Source: Paractinoplanes tereljensis
GTDB lineage: Bacteria; Actinomycetota; Actinomycetes; Mycobacteriales; Micromonosporaceae
Direction: 5' to 3'
Assembly: GCF_016862435.1 (NCBI RefSeq)
Contig: NZ_BOMY01000030.1
Location: forward strand, 1-64,000
Length of the DNA: 64,000 nucleotides
In this document: positions 31,588 to 38,970 of the stretch, in pieces
Position numbering within the stretch: the stretch's first letter is position 1
Layout: each line of letters begins with the position of its first letter
The notes under the pieces: generated by a model
Seen by the model: only the letters and a program-made list of their open reading frames with translations
The model's database searches: none
Told to the model about the DNA's origin: nothing
Program-made: the position numbers and the translations under genes

Positions 31588-31962
31588 GTGACGGTGGTGC
31601 TGGTCGCCGACGACGACGCCGACATCCGTGACCTGGTGGCATTCAAGCTGGAACAGGCCGGATTCGACGTGATCGCTGTCGAGGACGGTCAGACGGCCCT
31701 CGAACAGGCCCGCAGCCGTCAGCCGACGCTCGCCGTGCTGGACGTCTCGATGCCCGGCCTGTCCGGCATCGACGTCTGCCGGATGCTGCGGGCCGATCCG
31801 GCCACCGCCGGAATACTGATCATCATGCTCACCGCCCGCGTCCAGGAGCAGGACGTCGAGGGCGGATTCAGCGCCGGCGCCGACGACTACGTGACCAAGC
31901 CCTTCAGCCCCCGCGAACTCGTCTCACGCATCCAAGCGTTGCTGAGCCGGGCCCGGGCCTGA
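31588..31962 (+). CDS. Single-domain response regulator
   Basis: A 124-residue receiver domain with no output domain. It has the acidic triad ADDDADI (8-11), phosphoacceptor Asp52 in AVLDVSMPG, Thr in IIMLTA (about 81) and Lys in VTKPFSP (about 102). It would relay phosphate or control a partner by binding. GAGGAG lies 6 bp before GTG 31588. The histidine kinase gene starts 24 bp after its stop, so they are a cognate pair. Confidence 0.92.
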   Translation: MTVVLVADDDADIRDLVAFKLEQAGFDVIAVEDGQTALEQARSRQPTLAVLDVSMPGLSGIDVCRMLRADPATAGILIIMLTARVQEQDVEGGFSAGADDYVTKPFSPRELVSRIQALLSRARA

Positions 31963-31986
31963 TCGACCTCCTGGAGGGGCCCGCCG

Positions 31987-32847
31987 ATGAGACGACCGGC
32001 CTGCGGCGCGGCCTTCCTCGCCGGCCTGGCCGGTGGTGGCGTGCTGGGCGCCCTGACGATGGCGCATCTGGCCAGCCGGATGCGGGCCGACGGCCGGCTC
32101 AAGGACGCCGAGACCGAGCAGTTGCGGCGCACCGAGGAAGAGTTGCTGGCCCGGCTCAAGGCCCTGGACGCCGCCAAGACCGACTTCATGGCGACCATCT
32201 CGCACGAGCTGCGCACCCCGCTTACCAGCATCTCCGGGTACGTCGAGCTGCTGCGCGACAGCGAACCGGACGAGCTGACCGACGGGCAGCAGCGGATGCT
32301 CGAGGTGATCGCCCGCAACGCCCGCCGGCTCCGCGAGCTGATCGAGGACATCCTCACCCTGTCCCGGATCGAGTCCGGCGGTTTCTCCAGCGATCAGGGC
32401 GAGGTGGACCTCGCCCAGGTGATCGCCAAGGCGATCACCGCCTTCGGGCCGGCCGCGGAGAAGGCGTCGGTCCGGCTTCATGTGGAGGTGCGCGGACCGC
32501 TGCCGCTGCGTGGTGACGGCGTCCAGCTGGACAAGGTGCTGGTCAACCTGATCGGCAACGCGGTGAAGTTCACCCCGCCCGAGGGCACCGTCACGGTGCA
32601 CGCCGAACGGGCCGAGGACCACACCGTGCTCCGGGTCGCCGACACCGGCATGGGCATCCCGCCGGCCGAGCAGAACGCGTTGTTCGTCCGGTTCTTCCGG
32701 GCCACCAACGCGATCCGCCAGGCGATCCCGGGCACCGGGCTGGGCCTGGCCATCTGCCAGAAGATCGTGGACAACCACGGCGGCTCGATCGAGGTCGACT
32801 CGGCCGAGAACGTCGGCACGACGGTGACCGTGCGGCTACCCCACTAG
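31987..32847 (+). CDS. Membrane-anchored sensor histidine kinase
   Basis: A 286-residue kinase with one short N-terminal hydrophobic segment (8-28), a coiled-coil linker, HisKA with His73 in ISHELRTPLT, and HATPase with NLIGNAVKFTP, DTGMGIP and GTGLGLAI. There is no recognisable sensor domain. It probably phosphorylates the single-domain regulator upstream; both are in one operon. Its end lies 4 bp from the end of the convergent DUF3159 gene. Confidence 0.92.
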   Translation: MRRPACGAAFLAGLAGGGVLGALTMAHLASRMRADGRLKDAETEQLRRTEEELLARLKALDAAKTDFMATISHELRTPLTSISGYVELLRDSEPDELTDGQQRMLEVIARNARRLRELIEDILTLSRIESGGFSSDQGEVDLAQVIAKAITAFGPAAEKASVRLHVEVRGPLPLRGDGVQLDKVLVNLIGNAVKFTPPEGTVTVHAERAEDHTVLRVADTGMGIPPAEQNALFVRFFRATNAIRQAIPGTGLGLAICQKIVDNHGGSIEVDSAENVGTTVTVRLPH

Positions 32848-32851
32848 GGCC

Positions 32852-33481
32852 TTAGTTGGTCTGCGGGTGCCGCAGGCCCGGGTGGTCGGCCGGCAGGGTC
32901 TTGCGGATCACCCACCAGCTCACCGCCAGGCACGCCGCGATCAGCGGCCAGGTCAGCGCGATCCGGGCCACGCCGAGCGCGACCACCTGGCCGGCCGCGT
33001 AGAGCGGCAGGAAGATGGCCAGCCGGATCACGTACTGCAGCACCCACACCCAGCTGGCCAGGCCGTACGACCGGAGCAACGCGGGGTCGCGCCGCCAGCG
33101 GGTCTTCTGCCCGAGCACGCCGCCGACCACCAAGCCGAGCAGCGGCCAGCGCAGCACGATGCTGACCGCCCAGGCCAGCGCGCTGGCCGCGTTGCTCAGC
33201 AGTTGAAGCAGGAAGAAGTCCTCGGCCTTGCCGGTGCGCAGCGCGATCAACGCGGCCACGCACACGCCGAGCAGGCCGATCAGCACCGCCCGGGGCTTGT
33301 CGCCGTGCCGCAGCCGCCACCAGCAGACGGCCAGGGCGCAGGCGACCGCGACGGCGGCGCCGGCCCAGATGGAACGCCCACCGGCCAGCCAGCCGAGCAC
33401 GAAGCCTGCGGCCGGGAGGGTCGCGTCGATGGCCGCCCGCCGCCCGTTCAGCAACTCCGCCAGCGACTCCGGCTGTGCCAT
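32852..33481 (-). CDS. DUF3159 integral membrane protein
   Basis: A 209-residue protein with about five or six TM segments and conserved-looking RWPLLGLVVGGVLGQKTRWR and SYGLASWVWVLQYVIRLAIF. It matches the actinobacterial DUF3159 family, as in M. tuberculosis Rv2693c. The function is unknown; in mycobacteria the family lies near potassium uptake genes. It starts at ATG 33481. The palindrome AGTTAGGACATCCTAACT lies 22 bp upstream and may be its operator. Confidence 0.82.
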   Translation of the reverse strand: MAQPESLAELLNGRRAAIDATLPAAGFVLGWLAGGRSIWAGAAVAVACALAVCWWRLRHGDKPRAVLIGLLGVCVAALIALRTGKAEDFFLLQLLSNAASALAWAVSIVLRWPLLGLVVGGVLGQKTRWRRDPALLRSYGLASWVWVLQYVIRLAIFLPLYAAGQVVALGVARIALTWPLIAACLAVSWWVIRKTLPADHPGLRHPQTN

Positions 33482-33502
33482 CCCGACCTCGTCCCACTCG
33501 AA

Positions 33503-33520
33503 AGTTAGGACATCCTAACT
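33503..33520. promoter_or_regulatory. Perfect 18-bp palindrome before the DUF3159 gene
   Basis: AGTTAGGA-CA-TCCTAACT (8+2+8) is centred 30 bp before ATG 33481 and overlaps the last codons of the upstream diguanylate cyclase gene. The TTAGG/CCTAA half-sites recall metalloregulator boxes, but the spacing does not match the DtxR/IdeR consensus. The regulator is unknown. Confidence 0.5.
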
Positions 33521-35008
33521 GCCTGCAGTCCGTCCAAGGGCGGCGGTGGGGTGGTTGGACGGGTGGAGGACGGCGTCACGCTCACGCCGGTGGGCGGCCT
33601 TCTCGGCGTACATCGCGGCGTCGGCCCGGCCGATCAGGGTGTCCCGGTCCATCGCCTCGCCGCGAATCGCGGACGCCATGCCGGACGAGACCCCCACCTT
33701 TACCCTCGCCGAACCAACCTCGATGGGGTCACCCAGCCGGCTCGTCAATCGCGAGGCCGGGGCGGGCCCGCGACGCAGCAGCACGAACTCGTCGCCGCCG
33801 ATCCGGCCCACCACGTCGTCCGGCCCGGCCGCCACGGTCAGCCGGTCGGCCACCGCCCGCAGCACCGCGTCGCCGGCCTGGTGGCCGAACCGGTCGTTGA
33901 CCGGCTTGAACCCGTCCAGGTCGAGCAGGATCACGGTGACCTCGTCGATCGTGCCGCGGTCCAGGTCGGTCAGGGCCCGGTCGATCTCGGCGACCACGTG
34001 CCGCCGGTTGGCCAGGCCGGTCAGCTCGTCGTGCAGGGCGTGGTGGGCCAGGGTCCGCTCGGCCCGGCTGCGCAACTGCGACATCTGCCGCAGCCGGGCC
34101 AGCACCAGCGGCACCGCGAGCATCGAGCAGACCGACAGCACCACGCTGGCGGTGTCGTCGCCGCGCACGCCCTGGATCATCGCGATCAGCGGGTTGGCGC
34201 ACAGGGCGGCGCCCATCCAGAGCAGCGGCGGCCGCCCGTTCGGCTCCTCGCCGGGGCTGCCCGGGTCGGTGACCAGCGGCGCGGCCGGGTGCAGCACCGA
34301 CCCGGCGATGGTCAGGTAGGCGATCATCAGCAGGATCGCGGTCGGGACCGCGCTGCCGGTGCGGGCGGTGAGCGTGCCGGTGATGTGCCCGCCGAGGGTG
34401 GCCGCGCAGGACACCACCAGATAGAAGATCGGCCCGCGGGCGGCCTGGGCCCGCCGCCCGATCCGGGTCAGGCAGGCGAGTACGGCGGCGAGCACCGCGA
34501 TGTCGGTGAGGGCGAGCATCTCGCCGACCGGGGTGGCCGACGCGGTCAGCCGGGGCGCGATCAGCCAGGCCCAGGCCGGCCCGGCCACGCACACCCCGAA
34601 CAGAGCCGCGTCCAGCAGGCCGGCCAGGTCGCCGACCCCCCGTTTGCGCAGTCCCGCGGCCGCACCGGCCAGGAAGACCAGGTGCGCGGTGGCGATTCCG
34701 AAGTCGGCGGCCCGGCCCTCGGCCCGGCCGAAGTGGTGCCCGGGAACCCAGTCCCACCAGAAGGCCATGCAACTGGCCAGGAGCACGAGTCCGACGGCGG
34801 AGGTGACCCAGGTGCGGCGGTCGGTGAGGTAGCCGGTGGCGAGGGCGCCGGCGAAGGTCGCGATCGGCAGGAGGGTGACCATCGCGAAGATGACCACGCG
34901 CAGGTGCGGACCGGCGGCGGCGTACGAGATCGCGGCCAGCACCGAGGCAGCGAGCACCCCGGCGTGCACCGGCCACGCCGGCGCGGTCGCCCGCGGCCAC
35001 CTCGTCAT
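33515..35008 (-). CDS. Membrane diguanylate cyclase (GGDEF)
   Basis: A 497-residue protein with about nine or ten TM segments (15-310) and a cytoplasmic GGDEF domain (about 325-485). The signature IGGDEFVLL is intact, preceded by LDLDGFKPVNDRFGHQAGD. There is no EAL domain, so it should only synthesise c-di-GMP. No RxxD inhibitory site is seen immediately before the signature. GGGGGAACGG precedes ATG 35008. It is the second c-di-GMP enzyme in this window. Confidence 0.9.
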   Translation of the reverse strand: MTRWPRATAPAWPVHAGVLAASVLAAISYAAAGPHLRVVIFAMVTLLPIATFAGALATGYLTDRRTWVTSAVGLVLLASCMAFWWDWVPGHHFGRAEGRAADFGIATAHLVFLAGAAAGLRKRGVGDLAGLLDAALFGVCVAGPAWAWLIAPRLTASATPVGEMLALTDIAVLAAVLACLTRIGRRAQAARGPIFYLVVSCAATLGGHITGTLTARTGSAVPTAILLMIAYLTIAGSVLHPAAPLVTDPGSPGEEPNGRPPLLWMGAALCANPLIAMIQGVRGDDTASVVLSVCSMLAVPLVLARLRQMSQLRSRAERTLAHHALHDELTGLANRRHVVAEIDRALTDLDRGTIDEVTVILLDLDGFKPVNDRFGHQAGDAVLRAVADRLTVAAGPDDVVGRIGGDEFVLLRRGPAPASRLTSRLGDPIEVGSARVKVGVSSGMASAIRGEAMDRDTLIGRADAAMYAEKAAHRRERDAVLHPSNHPTAALGRTAGS

Positions 35009-35055
35009 TCCGTTCCCCCGTTTCGCACGTCGCTCGCCCATCGGCGAGCGCGGGG

Positions 35056-35643
35056 TCAGCTTGAGCGGATTCGGCGAGCGGTCAGCAGGATCCCGCTGAG
35101 CAGCGCCAGTTCGCCCAGGTTGCCCAGCCAGGGAACCAGGGTGGCGGCGCCGGCGAACATGGCCGCGGCGGCCAGGCACAGCCAGGGCGGGCCGCCGCGC
35201 CGCCAGGCGATCGCCCCGGCGACGATCAGGACGAGGATGGTCACGATGGCCGGCACCGGCGGCCCGGCCGCGGCGGCGTTGACGTAACGCAGGGTGCCGG
35301 CGTACGTCTCCGGTTCCAGCCGCAGCCGGATGATCTCGAAGTAGGCGCCGATCGCGATCAGCGCGCCGGTGAGCGTCCACACCCAAACCTTCCGCGGCCA
35401 GCCGAGGATCTTGAAGACGATCGGGATCAGTAGCGGCGTGAGCAGGGCGTGCGCGACGTACCGCGGCACCGAGAGGCCGAGCAGCAGGTCGCCGGCGCCG
35501 AACGCGGAGCCGGCCGCGATGACGAGGTTGTCCCAGACGAGCGCGGCCGCCACGACGGCCAGGGCGAACAGGCGAGCGCGGACCGCGACCACGCAGGCGG
35601 CCAGCATGGCGGCCGTCAGAACCCAGTACAAAGAGGTGATCAC
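35056..35643 (-). CDS. Seven-TM hypothetical membrane protein
   Basis: A 195-residue protein that is almost entirely TM helices (about seven), with a [21 protein letters not shown] end. No transport or enzyme motif is recognised. GTG 35643 has AGAGGG upstream. It lies 47 bp before the diguanylate cyclase gene on the same strand and may be co-transcribed with it. A long imperfect palindrome begins 6 bp upstream of its start. Confidence 0.6.
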   Translation of the reverse strand: MITSLYWVLTAAMLAACVVAVRARLFALAVVAAALVWDNLVIAAGSAFGAGDLLLGLSVPRYVAHALLTPLLIPIVFKILGWPRKVWVWTLTGALIAIGAYFEIIRLRLEPETYAGTLRYVNAAAAGPPVPAIVTILVLIVAGAIAWRRGGPPWLCLAAAAMFAGAATLVPWLGNLGELALLSGILLTARRIRSS

Positions 35644-35649
35644 GTTTCC

Positions 35650-35675
35650 CTCTCGCAAACGTCGTTTCGCGAGAG
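35650..35675 (-). promoter_or_regulatory. Palindrome over the ribosome site of the seven-TM gene
   Basis: CTCTCGC-AAACG and CGTTT-C-GCGAGAG form a 12-bp inverted repeat with one unpaired base around a single central T. It overlaps the AGAGGG Shine-Dalgarno sequence of the gene starting at 35643. It could be an operator, or an RNA hairpin that hides the ribosome site. Confidence 0.5.
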
Positions 35676-35819
35676 TTAACCGGGCTCAGCCCGCTACCGC
35701 AATGGTCGATAGGTCTGAGGGATAGGCGAAACGCGAACGTTGGGGGCCAACCCTTCCCCACCCAGACCAAGACCTTCATCGACGGGAACGCCGCGTTCAT
35801 CACCGGTGGCGACGGGGTC

Positions 35820-37121
35820 ATGGCCGAGCTGCAGAAGAAGTCGCTCGGGCAGGCCGACGCGGCCACGGTCGACGCGCTGGACACCTCCTGGGGCTCGTTC
35901 ACCGGCTCGGCCCAGTCGATGCAGCAGCAACTGCTCACCACCGTCCCGGCCGCCACCCTCTTCAAGATCGGCGGCGACCTCTACGCCGCCTACGCGGCCT
36001 TCTCGGCGGAGCTCGCCAAGGCCTCCACCACCGTCGACGCCGAGGCGACGGCGGCCGCGAAGTACCGGGCCGGCCTGATCAAGAAGGTCAAGTGGATCTT
36101 CGGCGGGGCCCTGGCGGCCGGCGTGCTGATCCTCGCGATCTTCGGCTACCTGGTCGGGCGCAACATCATCCGGCCGCTGGGCACCGCGGTCGACGCCCTG
36201 CGCCGGGTCGCCCAGCGCGACTACACCGTCGACGTCCCGGTGCGCGGCAAGGACGAGATCGCCCAGATGTCGTCGGCGCTCAACAACGCGGTCGCCGACA
36301 TCCGGGAAGCGATCCGCGACATCGCGGGCGGCGCCCGCCAGCTGACCGAGTCGGCCGAGCGGCTCACCGTGATCAGCCAGGACGTCGACGCGTCCTCGGG
36401 GGAGACCTCCGGCCAGGCCGGTACGGTCTCCGACTCCAGCATCCTGGTCAGCGAGCGGGTCCGCGAGGCCGCGCAGGGCGCCGAGCAGATGACCGCGGCG
36501 ATCCGGGAGATCTCCGGGAACACCACCACGGTCGCCCAGATCGCGATGGGTGCGGTCACCACCGCCCAGGAGACCACCAACGCGATGTCCAAGCTGTCCG
36601 CCTCGACCGACGAGATCGGCAACGTGATCAAGCTGATCACCGCGATCGCCGAGCAGACCAACCTGCTCGCCCTGAACGCGACCATCGAGGCGGCCCGCGC
36701 CGGCGAGCTCGGCAAGGGCTTCGCCGTGGTGGCCAGCGAGGTCAAGGACCTGGCCCAGAACACCACCCGGGCGACCGAGGACATCGGCAACCGGATCCTG
36801 ACCATCCAGGGCGACACCGGTGCCGCGATCGAGGCGATCGGCCGGATCGCCGACGTGATCAACGAGATCAACCAGTACCAGGCCAGCATCGCCGGCGCGG
36901 TCGAGGAGCAGACCGCGACCACCAACGAGCTGAGCCGGCTGTTCGACGACGCCGCGCACGGCGCCGACGCGATCAACCAGTCGATCGGCCTGGTGGCCGC
37001 GACCGCGGCGCAGACCGCCGGCGGCGCGACCTCGACCCGGCAGGCCGCAGCCGACCTGTCGGCCCTGGCCGCCAGCCTCAACGGCGTGGTCGCGCGCTTC
37101 CGCGTGGACGCGGTCCGGTGA
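35820..37121 (+). CDS. Methyl-accepting chemotaxis protein lacking its first TM (5'-truncated)
   Basis: A 433-residue chemoreceptor from ATG 35820. The first part is a helical-bundle ligand domain fragment, then one TM (about 93-113, [20 protein letters not shown]), a HAMP domain ([20 protein letters not shown]) and the signalling hairpin [15 protein letters not shown]. Usual receptors begin with a TM that is absent here. The same frame stays open upstream and encodes receptor-like residues ([15 protein letters not shown]) back to about 35766, but no start with a TM is found. The 5' end therefore seems deleted. It may be a pseudogene or be inserted with its N-terminus outside. There is no good Shine-Dalgarno sequence at 35820. 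Confidence 0.75.
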   Translation: MAELQKKSLGQADAATVDALDTSWGSFTGSAQSMQQQLLTTVPAATLFKIGGDLYAAYAAFSAELAKASTTVDAEATAAAKYRAGLIKKVKWIFGGALAAGVLILAIFGYLVGRNIIRPLGTAVDALRRVAQRDYTVDVPVRGKDEIAQMSSALNNAVADIREAIRDIAGGARQLTESAERLTVISQDVDASSGETSGQAGTVSDSSILVSERVREAAQGAEQMTAAIREISGNTTTVAQIAMGAVTTAQETTNAMSKLSASTDEIGNVIKLITAIAEQTNLLALNATIEAARAGELGKGFAVVASEVKDLAQNTTRATEDIGNRILTIQGDTGAAIEAIGRIADVINEINQYQASIAGAVEEQTATTNELSRLFDDAAHGADAINQSIGLVAATAAQTAGGATSTRQAAADLSALAASLNGVVARFRVDAVR

Positions 37122-37147
37122 GCGCCGGACGTAGTTGACGCTGATAG

Positions 37148-38032
37148 TCAGTCGCGTTGGGGCTTCCGCAGCGCGTCGATGTAGAGCGCCTCGTAGTCGT
37201 CGAGCAAAGGCTCGATCTCGGTGGCGTGCTCCTCGAACATGGCAAACACCTGGCGATAGCTCTCGATGTCCTGGCGACTGCGAGAAATGAGCCCCGTGTT
37301 GTAAAGATCCACAAGCACAAGGTTGTCATCGAAAAGTGCGAATCCATGCAATGTGGGGATCTCGATCTCGGCGCCGTCCGGCACCACCATGATCTTCACG
37401 TTGGCGTGTCGTCGCACGATGTCGCGTAGGTGGTTGATCTGGGCCAGCATCTCCACGGCGGGATAGGTTCGCCTTTTCAGGGCGGCCTCGCCGACTATGA
37501 AATGGAACGACTTGGACCGATCGGCCAGGGCTTCCTGTCGTTTGACCCGAGCGGAGACCGCAGCCAGCAGGGCTGATTCGGTGAGATGGTCGCCGGTAGG
37601 CGAGACCAGACGTTGAAATGCCTGGAGGACGGCTTTCGCGTACCCGCTCGTCTGCAACGGGCCAGGCACCAATGCCGGCTCGAAGGCGCGCACTACGGAA
37701 GCGGTCGACTCCCAGTCGCTGATTGTCTTTTGTTGCCCGGCAAGGCCCGCCAATGCGGGCCGCCAGTCGGTCATCCGGTCATGAAGCTGAGCCGCGCGGT
37801 CCATCAGCGCCTGAGTGCGGCCGTCGTCCGCACCGAGCGCGCGAGCGATGGCGCCGACGTCCTCCGGGTCGGGCAGCCCTTTGCCCCGCTCTATCCGAGA
37901 TATTTTGGGCTGACTCATGCCCACGGTGGCAGCGAGCTCAGCACCGGTGAGCCGCTTGGCCCGGCGCATTCGCGCGAGGATGACGCCGACGGGCTGATCT
38001 TCGTCATCGGAAGTGCCCAGAGAGTTCGGCAT
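37148..38032 (-). CDS. XRE-family regulator with DUF5753 domain
   Basis: A 294-residue protein with an N-terminal helix-turn-helix (LARMRRAKRLTGAELAATVG then SQPKISRIERGKG, about 18-55) and a DUF5753 domain of about 190 residues (VPGPLQTSGYAKAVL, FHFIVGEAALKRR, ANVKIMVVPDGAEI). Proteins of this type control development and antibiotic genes in Streptomyces and work with small partner proteins encoded next door. GAAGGGAG precedes ATG 38032. The small partner gene ends 41 bp upstream. Confidence 0.9.
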   Translation of the reverse strand: MPNSLGTSDDEDQPVGVILARMRRAKRLTGAELAATVGMSQPKISRIERGKGLPDPEDVGAIARALGADDGRTQALMDRAAQLHDRMTDWRPALAGLAGQQKTISDWESTASVVRAFEPALVPGPLQTSGYAKAVLQAFQRLVSPTGDHLTESALLAAVSARVKRQEALADRSKSFHFIVGEAALKRRTYPAVEMLAQINHLRDIVRRHANVKIMVVPDGAEIEIPTLHGFALFDDNLVLVDLYNTGLISRSRQDIESYRQVFAMFEEHATEIEPLLDDYEALYIDALRKPQRD

Positions 38033-38073
38033 CCGGGCACTCCCTTCGTATCGAGGCGAAAGCTGCTGGCCGG

Positions 38074-38328
38074 TCAGGAGAGGTTGCGAACAGCATCCGT
38101 CAAGAGGTCGAGCGGGATCTCCACCAACATTTCCCCTTCGGGGACATCGACGCCCGCGCGTTCCGACGAAACGGGGTAGCCCTGAACCACCACCGTGCCA
38201 GAACCGCTCGTATAAACCGTCGGGCACGCGCCGGCGGAGCACAGGTTGGCTATGGGCCGCAACGGGGCGAGCGATGGTTCAGCGTCGTCCGCCTGGCTGC
38301 TGCGCAACTCTGGAGAGAAAATATTCAC
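38074..38328 (-). CDS. Small partner-type protein next to the XRE regulator
   Basis: An 84-residue protein with a compact beta-type core: CSAGACPTVYTSGSG, VVVQGYPV, then EGEMLVEIPLDLLTDAVRNL. It resembles the small acidic proteins (DUF397 and relatives) encoded beside XRE/DUF5753 regulators. It lacks the typical DUF397 VRDSK motif, so it is placed only as an analogue. GTG 38328 has no strong Shine-Dalgarno sequence. It would bind the regulator and modulate DNA binding; that is inference. Confidence 0.65.
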   Translation of the reverse strand: MNIFSPELRSSQADDAEPSLAPLRPIANLCSAGACPTVYTSGSGTVVVQGYPVSSERAGVDVPEGEMLVEIPLDLLTDAVRNLS

Positions 38329-38538
38329 TGAAGAACCATATTCAAGTTGGGGGGTTCGTCAAGGCAACACGCAGAAAATGCTGGCCATTAGGATGCATGC
38401 TAGCAAGTTGCTTCCTGGCAGTCTGCCATCTCGCCGCTCGATGCGCGAGATCCTCTGACGCATGGTGAATCGCCGTGGAAATTCACAGACCGTGAATAGA
38501 CACTCGGGATAATCGCATCCGAGCTCTTGGTGGTGGTC

Positions 38539-38790
38539 ATGACTGAAAAGGCGCCGCGGGATCCTCGACTCCTGGCGGGGTCGCACCTCCCGCCGAACCG
38601 GCCGGAGGTGCCCCGCTGGAAGTCGGTCCTGCTCATGCTGTTTGCTGCCGCGATCGTCGGGGGAGCCGCGGGGCTGTTGTCGCATGCCGGCGGCAACAAC
38701 ATCCCGGCCGCGATCCTCACTGGCGGAGGTGCATTCGCCGGCACTGTCGGACTCCTCTTGGCGATAGCTCACTACGCCAGCGCGAGATGA
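38539..38790 (+). CDS. Small membrane protein
   Basis: An 83-residue protein with a polar N-terminus (MTEKAPRDPRLLAGSHLPPN) and two hydrophobic segments (about 29-47 and 55-77), ending HYASAR. ATG 38539 is chosen because MTEKAP is a typical start; the ribosome site is weak. It stands alone between the divergent XRE locus and the xylanase gene. No family is recognised, and translation is not certain. Confidence 0.5.
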   Translation: MTEKAPRDPRLLAGSHLPPNRPEVPRWKSVLLMLFAAAIVGGAAGLLSHAGGNNIPAAILTGGGAFAGTVGLLLAIAHYASAR

Positions 38791-38890
38791 GGTCGGCCGA
38801 AGGGCGGTCATGACCTCCTGTGTCGCGGCACCGATCCCTCGGTTGATGTCGCCGTTATTAACAGGGTGGTAGGCGCGTAACCCGTCGGCA

Positions 38891-38919
38891 TTGTCTTGGG
38901 AGCGCTCCCATGTAACGAT
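38891..38919 (+). promoter_or_regulatory. Putative xylanase promoter enclosing the CebR-type box
   Basis: TTGTCT (38891-38896) and AACGAT (38914-38919) are separated by 17 bp. The 14-bp palindrome fills most of that spacer. A repressor bound there would block RNA polymerase directly. Both hexamers are only partial matches. Confidence 0.4.
38897..38910. promoter_or_regulatory. CebR/CelR-type operator TGGGAGCGCTCCCA
   Basis: A perfect 14-bp palindrome identical to the known box for CebR of Streptomyces and CelR of Thermobifida, LacI-type repressors released by cello-oligosaccharides. It lies 61 bp before the xylanase ATG. Confidence 0.92.
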
Positions 38920-38970
38920 GTCCGTCAATTATTGCCTCCGCGTACACCCACCCCCAGAAGGAGCCCGCAG

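Noticed and set aside
35681-35693. Short palindrome CGGGCT-C-AGCCCG as a terminator
   Set aside because: Stem is only 5-6 bp with a 1-3-nt loop and no T run, and no gene ends just before it on either strand.
38897-38910. Operator for the LacI regulator at 46321
   Set aside because: The inverted repeat near that gene has a different sequence (CGTTTTCA...TGAAAACG); the two sites belong to different repressors.
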